A stretch of 11,809 bases of DNA from Victivallales bacterium (GTDB taxonomy: Bacteria; Verrucomicrobiota; Lentisphaeria; Oligosphaerales; Lenti-02). Shown in pieces: positions 7,744 through 11,809 of the stretch. Below the pieces are notes generated by a model, which did no database searches, was not told the DNA's origin, and worked only from the letters and a program-made list of their open reading frames with translations. The position numbers and the translations under genes were made by a program. Position 1 is the stretch's first letter, and each line of letters opens with the position of its first letter. The stretch is from positions 1-11,809 of the forward strand of contig JABGQJ010000187.1 in NCBI GenBank assembly GCA_018648945.1. The letters are read 5' to 3'.

Positions 7744-9923
7744 TCCGTTTCGACACCCCCATCCCACTTCCCGTCGCCCTCCTCTGGTGGATTCTGGCCT
7801 GCCTGGTCCTGGTCTGGGCACTGGTCCGCCTGCGCGTGGTCCGCACGCGCTACCGGTTGAGTCTCCTCGGCCTGCGCACCGGGGCGCTGACCATTCTACT
7901 CCTGATGCTTCTGAACCCCTACCGCGAGATCGAGACCCCTGACCCCGAAGGGTTCCGCGTCCTGGTGCTTGCGGACGCGTCCCAGAGCATGGCCACGGCG
8001 GACGTCCGTGGCGAGCCACGCTTCGGCGTGGTGCGCCAGAACCTGACCGATGCCCCGGACTCTCTGGCCAAACGCCTGGGGGAGGAATACCGGCTCAGTA
8101 CGCAGGTATTCAGCGAGGAAGCCCGACCGGCCAGGCTCGATGCCACGGACGGGCTGAGTGAGCAAGGCCTTCTCCCGGGCAGGACAGCGATTGGCGACGT
8201 GCTCTACACCGCTCTGGAGGAGAATGCAGGCGTGCCCCTCGGCGCCGTCGTCCTGCTCACCGATGGCCACACCAACCACGGCCGGCCATTGCCGGATGTG
8301 TGCAAGATCTACCGGTCCCGCGACATCCCCATCACCTGCATCGGGATCGGCCGCACTCAGCCCATCTCCGACGTCCGGATCCAGGCACCACAGCAGGCCC
8401 TGCGCGGGACCAAGGGCAAACCGGTCAGCATTCCCGTCCACCTCCGCTCCCTGTTCCCGAACGAGGTCACCGCTACGGTCGAACTGGACGATGGCAGCAG
8501 CACGCCCCAACTCCAGACCGTCCAACTGCCGCCGGGCCAGGAGCCGACCACGATCCGCTTCTCCTTCACCCCCTGGCGCTCCGGCTTCCAGACCTGCCGC
8601 GTGCGGGTCCGCCCCGTCCCCGGTGACGGGCGCTCGGACAACGATGTGGATTACGTGGCCCTGGATGTGCGCGAACCCGATACGTTCGCCATCCTCTTCC
8701 TCGGCTCCCATCTCGACTGGGAGTACAAGTTCCTGAGCATTCTGGCCAAGGATCACAAGCAGATCTCCCTTGCTGCCACCATCCAGACCGGCGACAACGC
8801 CTTCTACCGCACCGGCTTCCCCGAGGACGTCAAGGACAAGGTGGAGGGCTTCGCCGCCGAGCAGGATATCCTCAACCGCTTCGACGCGATCCTCCTCGAC
8901 CTGCGAGTCATCCCGGCGCTGGACGAGAAGGCGGTCGCCGCCCTGCTTGGCTTTGTCGAGCACCGGGGTGGTGGCCTGCTCTGTATCGGCTCGCTGAGTG
9001 GCTTGCCCCAGACCGTCCTCGATGCCCTCCCCGTGCTGCCAGCCGTAGCCACCACCCCCTCTCCGGCCGACCGCGTCGTGCCCAGCCTCGAATTCATCTT
9101 CGACCGCGATCCCAGCGGCGCCCTGCGCACGCCCGGCGGCCTTCCCGTCCCCCCCCTCGATCCCGCCTGGTTTGCCGGCGAACTGAAGAAGGGCGGGCGC
9201 TCTGCCGCCGACCTCGTCGGGCGCAACGGTCTTGCTGCCCTCGCTGCCCAGCGCTACGGCAGTGGGCGCATCGCCTATCTCGGGCTCCAGAACACCTGGC
9301 GCTGGCGCCTGGCCGGCGACCAGGGCGAACGCCGCCACAGTGCCTTCTGGAACGCCCTCCTCGTCTGGCTTGGTTCCACCAGGAAGCCCCGGATCAACGC
9401 CGCCTGCACCGGTCAAAAAGCAGGTCTGGGTGACGCGGTCCCCTTGGATGTGGACGTCCTCGGCAACGACTTCCGCCCGGCCCCCGATGCCCGCGTCGCC
9501 GCCACCCTCACCTCCCCCGACGGCAGACAGCGCGATGTGCAACTGGAGCCAACCCCCGGCACTCCCGGCCGCTACAGTGCCATGGCCTTCCCTGAGCAGA
9601 GCGGCGAGTACCGCGTGGACTACCGCGTCGTCCTCCCCCAAGGCCGCTTTGAGAAGAGCGCCCACTTCGTCGCCCGCCAAACCGGCATCGAAGCAGACGA
9701 CACCACCTATCGCGAGGATGTGCTCCGCGATGTCGCCCGCCTCACCAACGGCCAGTTCCTCCCCGCCAGCGAACTCGACTCCCTCCGCGACCTGAAGCTT
9801 GGCAGCCGCGTTCCCATGCACCGCGAACGCATCCACTGGACCCGCTCCTGGTGGCTTCTCGGCCTCCTCGTTCTCCTCCTCGGCCTCGACTGGTTCGCCC
9901 GCCGCCGCATCGGGCTGAAGTAG
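7740..9923 (+). CDS. Membrane protein with VWA and glutamine-amidotransferase-like domains
   Basis: A 727-residue membrane protein. Two N-terminal helices (about 11-31 and 43-60) precede a VWA domain with a complete metal-ion-dependent adhesion site: D79, S81 and S83 (DASQS), T149 (GRTAIGD) and D175 (LLTDGHTNHG). Metal-dependent ligand binding is therefore likely. A beta-rich region (about 206-310) is followed by a GATase1-like domain: FAILFLGSHLDWEYKFL at 316-332, then FDAILLDL and HRGGGLLCIGS (408-418). The usual GATase cysteine-histidine dyad is not evident, so enzymatic activity is doubtful. RYGSGRIAYLGLQNTWRWR (505-523) is a recurring motif of this family. After another beta-rich segment, one C-terminal helix (about 704-719) ends in basic residues. 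Start and stop of the gene pair overlap by ATGA. The likely partner is the DUF4175-like protein upstream. Confidence 0.87.
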   Translation: MIRFDTPIPLPVALLWWILACLVLVWALVRLRVVRTRYRLSLLGLRTGALTILLLMLLNPYREIETPDPEGFRVLVLADASQSMATADVRGEPRFGVVRQNLTDAPDSLAKRLGEEYRLSTQVFSEEARPARLDATDGLSEQGLLPGRTAIGDVLYTALEENAGVPLGAVVLLTDGHTNHGRPLPDVCKIYRSRDIPITCIGIGRTQPISDVRIQAPQQALRGTKGKPVSIPVHLRSLFPNEVTATVELDDGSSTPQLQTVQLPPGQEPTTIRFSFTPWRSGFQTCRVRVRPVPGDGRSDNDVDYVALDVREPDTFAILFLGSHLDWEYKFLSILAKDHKQISLAATIQTGDNAFYRTGFPEDVKDKVEGFAAEQDILNRFDAILLDLRVIPALDEKAVAALLGFVEHRGGGLLCIGSLSGLPQTVLDALPVLPAVATTPSPADRVVPSLEFIFDRDPSGALRTPGGLPVPPLDPAWFAGELKKGGRSAADLVGRNGLAALAAQRYGSGRIAYLGLQNTWRWRLAGDQGERRHSAFWNALLVWLGSTRKPRINAACTGQKAGLGDAVPLDVDVLGNDFRPAPDARVAATLTSPDGRQRDVQLEPTPGTPGRYSAMAFPEQSGEYRVDYRVVLPQGRFEKSAHFVARQTGIEADDTTYREDVLRDVARLTNGQFLPASELDSLRDLKLGSRVPMHRERIHWTRSWWLLGLLVLLLGLDWFARRRIGLK

Positions 9924-9926
9924 GGA

Positions 9927-9982
9927 CAGAATTCAGGAGTCAGGAGTCAGAATTCAGGAGGAGGAACTCAAGAGGGAGGAGT
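9927..9982 (+). repeat. Heptanucleotide tandem array, purine-rich arm
   Basis: Eight consecutive 7-base units begin four bases after the VWA gene stop. The best units follow CAGRAKT (CAGAATT at 9927 and 9948, CAGGAGT at 9934 and 9941, CAGGAGG at 9955). The later units (9962-9982) are degenerate but keep the 7-base phase. CAGAATTCAGGAG recurs exactly 21 bases apart (9927 and 9948). The array lies between convergent genes and has no reading frame of its own. Confidence 0.85.
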
Positions 9983-10008
9983 CGGGGGCCGGTGACGTCC
10001 CCCACTCC
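9978..10008. terminator. GC-rich hairpin between convergent genes, possible bidirectional terminator
   Basis: GGAGT (9978-9982) plus GGGGG (9984-9988) can pair with CCCCC (9999-10003) plus ACTCC (10004-10008), leaving one bulged C (9983) and a 10-base loop. It sits between two convergent stops (9923 and 10079). No run of T follows on either strand, so a classic intrinsic terminator is not shown. The stem may be a by-product of the two inverted heptamer arrays. Confidence 0.35.
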
Positions 10009-10049
10009 CCACTCCCCACTCACTCCTGCCTCCTGAATCCTGAATCCTG
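10001..10049 (-). repeat. Heptanucleotide tandem array, inverted arm
   Basis: Seven in-phase 7-base units lie in opposite orientation to the array at 9927-9982. On the plus strand they are three CCCACTC units (10001-10021), ACTCCTG (10022), CCTCCTG (10029) and two AATCCTG units (10036, 10043). Read on the minus strand, the outer units are CAGGATT and CAGGAGG, the same family as the left array; the inner GAGTGGG units are a variant. The outer parts of the two arrays could pair with each other. Confidence 0.85.
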
Positions 10050-10074
10050 CCCCTCCCCCTTCCTCCCCTCCCCC
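10050..10074 (-). other. G-quadruplex motif at the 3' end of the sulfatase gene
   Basis: On the minus strand there are four runs of four or five G (complements of the C runs at 10050-10053, 10055-10059, 10065-10068 and 10070-10074) with loops of one, five and one bases. This satisfies the standard four-tract rule. A further run of six G (complement of 10080-10085) encodes the last two glycines of the sulfatase and abuts its TAG stop. Being on the coding strand, the motif would also be present in the sulfatase mRNA just after the stop. Confidence 0.6.
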
Positions 10075-10076
10075 AC

Positions 10077-11531
10077 CTACCCCCCGTATTCGCCGAATCG
10101 GTAGCGCGCGATGGTCGGCTCCGTCCGGGCCGTGTGCATGATCTCCGCGATCTGGGCGGCGATCTTCGGATGTCTGGCGGCGACATCCTCCTTCTCGCCG
10201 ATGTCCGCCTCCAGATCGTACAGCTCCAGAGGCGCATCTGGCTTCTTGCGGATCCCCCGGCGGATCCCCTTCCACTTGCCCATGCGGACGGCCAGCTGGC
10301 CGCCGTAACCCGCGAAGTCCCAGAACAGGTACTGGTGTTGGGTCTGTGCGAGTGGCTTCCCCAGAAGCGTGGGTAACAAGCTCGCGCCGTCGCAACCTGC
10401 GGGAGAGGGCGCACCCACGATCTCCGCGAAGGTCGCCAGAAAATCGTAGCCAATGCCGAGCTGGTTGGTCACGGAGCCGGTGGGAATCCGCCCCGGCCAG
10501 CGCGCGACCATGGGCACGCGAATGCCGCCCTCGTAGAGCGATCCCTTCAGCCCGCGCAGCGGCCCCACGCTCTCGAAGAACGTGTAGTCCACCTGCGCCT
10601 TCAGATGGGTCGTGCCATTGTCGGAGGTGAAGATGACCAGGGTGTCGCGGTCCACGCCTTGCTTCCGAAGCGTGGCCATCAGCCGACCGATCTGCTTGTC
10701 CAGGAACGTGATCATGGCCGCGTAGCAGGCCTTGGGCGTGTCGTGCTTCTGGTAGGAACGGCCCTTGTAAGGCGTCTCCTGCCAGGCATCAAGGTAGGGC
10801 TTCATCTCCTCGTCTGGAACCTGTAGGGCCAGATGAGGAATCACGGTGGGGTAGTAGAGGAAGAAGGGCCGGTCTCCGCTCTTGCGCACGAACTCCAGCA
10901 TCTCGTCGGCAATGCGTTGCGGACCATAGGTCTGGCCGGTTCTTCCGCGCGTGTTGCCCGCCAAGGGCTCGTTCTTGAGGTCGTGGACGAGATAGCGCGG
11001 GTAGAGGTTGTGCGCGTGACGCTGGCAGTTGAAGCCGTAGAAGGTGTCGAACCCCTGGCTCAGCGGGCCACCTTCGGTGCCGGGGCCGCCCAACCCCCAC
11101 TTGCCAAAGCAGCCAGTGGCATAGCCCTTCGCCCGCAGGACCTCGGCCATGGTCGTCTCGCCCGCCGGTAGCGGGAACTGACCGCCGAAGATACCCTTGG
11201 CCGGATTCTTGACCTCGTAGTTATCGCGCACGGACGCGTGGCCGCCATGCTTCCCAGTCATCAGGATGCAGCGAGATGGGGCGCAGACGGCGGCACCCGC
11301 GTAGAACTGCTCGAACCGCATGCCCTCTGCTGCCAGTTGGTCGATATGGGGCGTGCGGATGTGTTTCTGCCCGTAGCAGCCCAGCTCCCGCCAACCCAGA
11401 TCGTCGGCCATAATCAAGACAATGTTGGGTAGCCGCTTCCTGGCGGCAAGCAAGGGCGGACAGGCCATCAGTGCTGCAGTCGAAGTCGCAGCGCGGAGGA
11501 ACTGGCGGCGGGACGATAGGACATGGCGCAT
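10077..11531 (-). CDS. Arylsulfatase-type sulfatase (S1 family) with Tat signal
   Basis: A 484-residue exported enzyme expected to hydrolyse sulfate esters. The ATG at 11531 is chosen over one 78 bases upstream because AGGGGG lies seven bases before it and it directly begins a twin-arginine signal: SSRRQFLRA (R8, R9) followed by a hydrophobic stretch. The family core is complete: metal-binding DD at 43-44 (MADDLGW), the formylglycine signature CAPSRCILMTG with Cys83 as the residue to be oxidised, GKWGLG (K144), PH (H233) and SDNG (D304, N305). Cys-type maturation needs a formylglycine-generating enzyme or anSME, not seen here; if that enzyme is cytoplasmic, Tat export of the folded protein would fit. 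Length is normal. Substrate cannot be read from the sequence, but a sulfated glycan is the usual target in marine planctomycetes. A weak TTGCGC/TAGGGT pair upstream (11581-11609) may be its promoter. Confidence 0.95.
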   Translation of the reverse strand: MRHVLSSRRQFLRAATSTAALMACPPLLAARKRLPNIVLIMADDLGWRELGCYGQKHIRTPHIDQLAAEGMRFEQFYAGAAVCAPSRCILMTGKHGGHASVRDNYEVKNPAKGIFGGQFPLPAGETTMAEVLRAKGYATGCFGKWGLGGPGTEGGPLSQGFDTFYGFNCQRHAHNLYPRYLVHDLKNEPLAGNTRGRTGQTYGPQRIADEMLEFVRKSGDRPFFLYYPTVIPHLALQVPDEEMKPYLDAWQETPYKGRSYQKHDTPKACYAAMITFLDKQIGRLMATLRKQGVDRDTLVIFTSDNGTTHLKAQVDYTFFESVGPLRGLKGSLYEGGIRVPMVARWPGRIPTGSVTNQLGIGYDFLATFAEIVGAPSPAGCDGASLLPTLLGKPLAQTQHQYLFWDFAGYGGQLAVRMGKWKGIRRGIRKKPDAPLELYDLEADIGEKEDVAARHPKIAAQIAEIMHTARTEPTIARYRFGEYGG

Positions 11532-11650
11532 GGTTCTGCCCCCTGGCAACGAGACGAGCACTAAGCAAACGGCTGAGGGAACCCTACGCGACAACTCGCC
11601 CTGGCGCAACTCGCCGCCCCCTTGCCATGCAGGGCGACCAACAGAACACG

Positions 11651-11809
11651 TCAGCGCTTTCCCTTGCCTGCGGGCTTCTTCAGGCGCGTGGGGAACGTGG
11701 AATGGACGATCACCGTGCGCGGGCTCTTCACCAAGGCCACGGGGGTGATCATGCGGCGGTCCAGCGGCAGCTCACCACCCGTGATATTGCGGATAAACGC
11801 TTCATGCGG
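11651..11809 (-). CDS. Unidentified protein, C-terminal 52 residues only (cut by window edge)
   Basis: An open minus-strand frame enters from the right edge and stops at TGA (11651-11653). The visible part reads sensibly as protein, including FIRNITGGELPLDRRMITPV and RTVIVHSTFP, and ends in a basic tail KKPAGKGKR. I do not recognise the family. The orientation matches the sulfatase, which begins 119 bases further on, so co-transcription is possible. The gap contains a 9-base direct repeat (CAACTCGCC at 11592 and 11607) and no clear terminator. Confidence 0.6.
   Translation of the reverse strand, partial: PHEAFIRNITGGELPLDRRMITPVALVKSPRTVIVHSTFPTRLKKPAGKGKR

Noticed and set aside
7896..9836. 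A 646-codon minus-strand open frame opposite the VWA gene
   Set aside because: The plus-strand frame carries a complete VWA metal site and operon coupling; the opposite frame is low-complexity G/A/E/V without motifs.
9927..10049. A CRISPR array
   Set aside because: Units are 7 bases, contiguous and without spacers, and no cas genes are present.
11532..11609. A longer N-terminus for the sulfatase
   Set aside because: It would bury the Tat signal, and the ATG at 11531 has AGGGGG at good spacing.
11581..11609. A TTGCGC-17-TAGGGT promoter for the sulfatase
   Set aside because: Spacing is ideal, but the -10 matches only three of six positions, so it is not listed as a separate feature.
11592..11615. 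A 9-base direct repeat (CAACTCGCC, 15-base period) upstream of the sulfatase
   Set aside because: Two short copies in a GC-rich spacer are not enough to argue for an operator or an insertion scar.

Overview
The window is GC-rich (about 60-65% by eye) and densely coded. No RNA gene, mobile element or CRISPR array is visible. The gene content points to Planctomycetota or a relative in the PVC group: a Tat-exported formylglycine sulfatase, a secreted propeller-like protein of a kind common there, and a DUF4175-type protein paired with a von Willebrand factor A (VWA)/glutamine-amidotransferase-like membrane protein. This placement is inferred from gene families, because no marker gene is present.

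Region 1 (1-4406, minus strand) is one tightly packed operon, read from right to left. It encodes a Sec-exported propeller-like protein (2919-4406), a membrane-anchored sugar-binding protein (1274-2893), a MalF-type permease (375-1277) and the start of a MalG-type permease (1-378, cut by the window edge). The last three genes are joined by ATGA and GTGA stop/start overlaps, so translational coupling is likely. This is a CUT1-type carbohydrate importer led by a secreted protein that may bind or cleave a glycan. No ABC ATPase gene is seen; it may lie beyond the left edge or be supplied in trans.

Region 2 (4407-4581) is a 175-base divergent intergenic spacer. It holds a plausible minus-strand promoter for the transporter operon and a small inverted repeat closer to the plus-strand genes.

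Region 3 (4582-9923, plus strand) is a two-gene operon: a 1053-residue DUF4175-like membrane/coiled-coil protein, overlapped by ATGA with a 727-residue VWA protein that also has a GATase1-like domain. The MoxR ATPase and DUF58 genes that usually accompany such proteins are absent on both sides.

Region 4 (9924-10076) is a convergent spacer of unusual composition. It has two heptanucleotide tandem arrays in inverted orientation, a strong central hairpin, and a four-tract G-quadruplex motif on the minus strand.

Region 5 (10077-11809, minus strand) holds a Tat-exported arylsulfatase-type enzyme, preceded by the C-terminal end of an unidentified gene cut by the right edge. A secreted sulfatase close to a sugar importer and a secreted propeller protein fits a lifestyle of degrading sulfated polysaccharides, but nothing in the sequence fixes the substrate.
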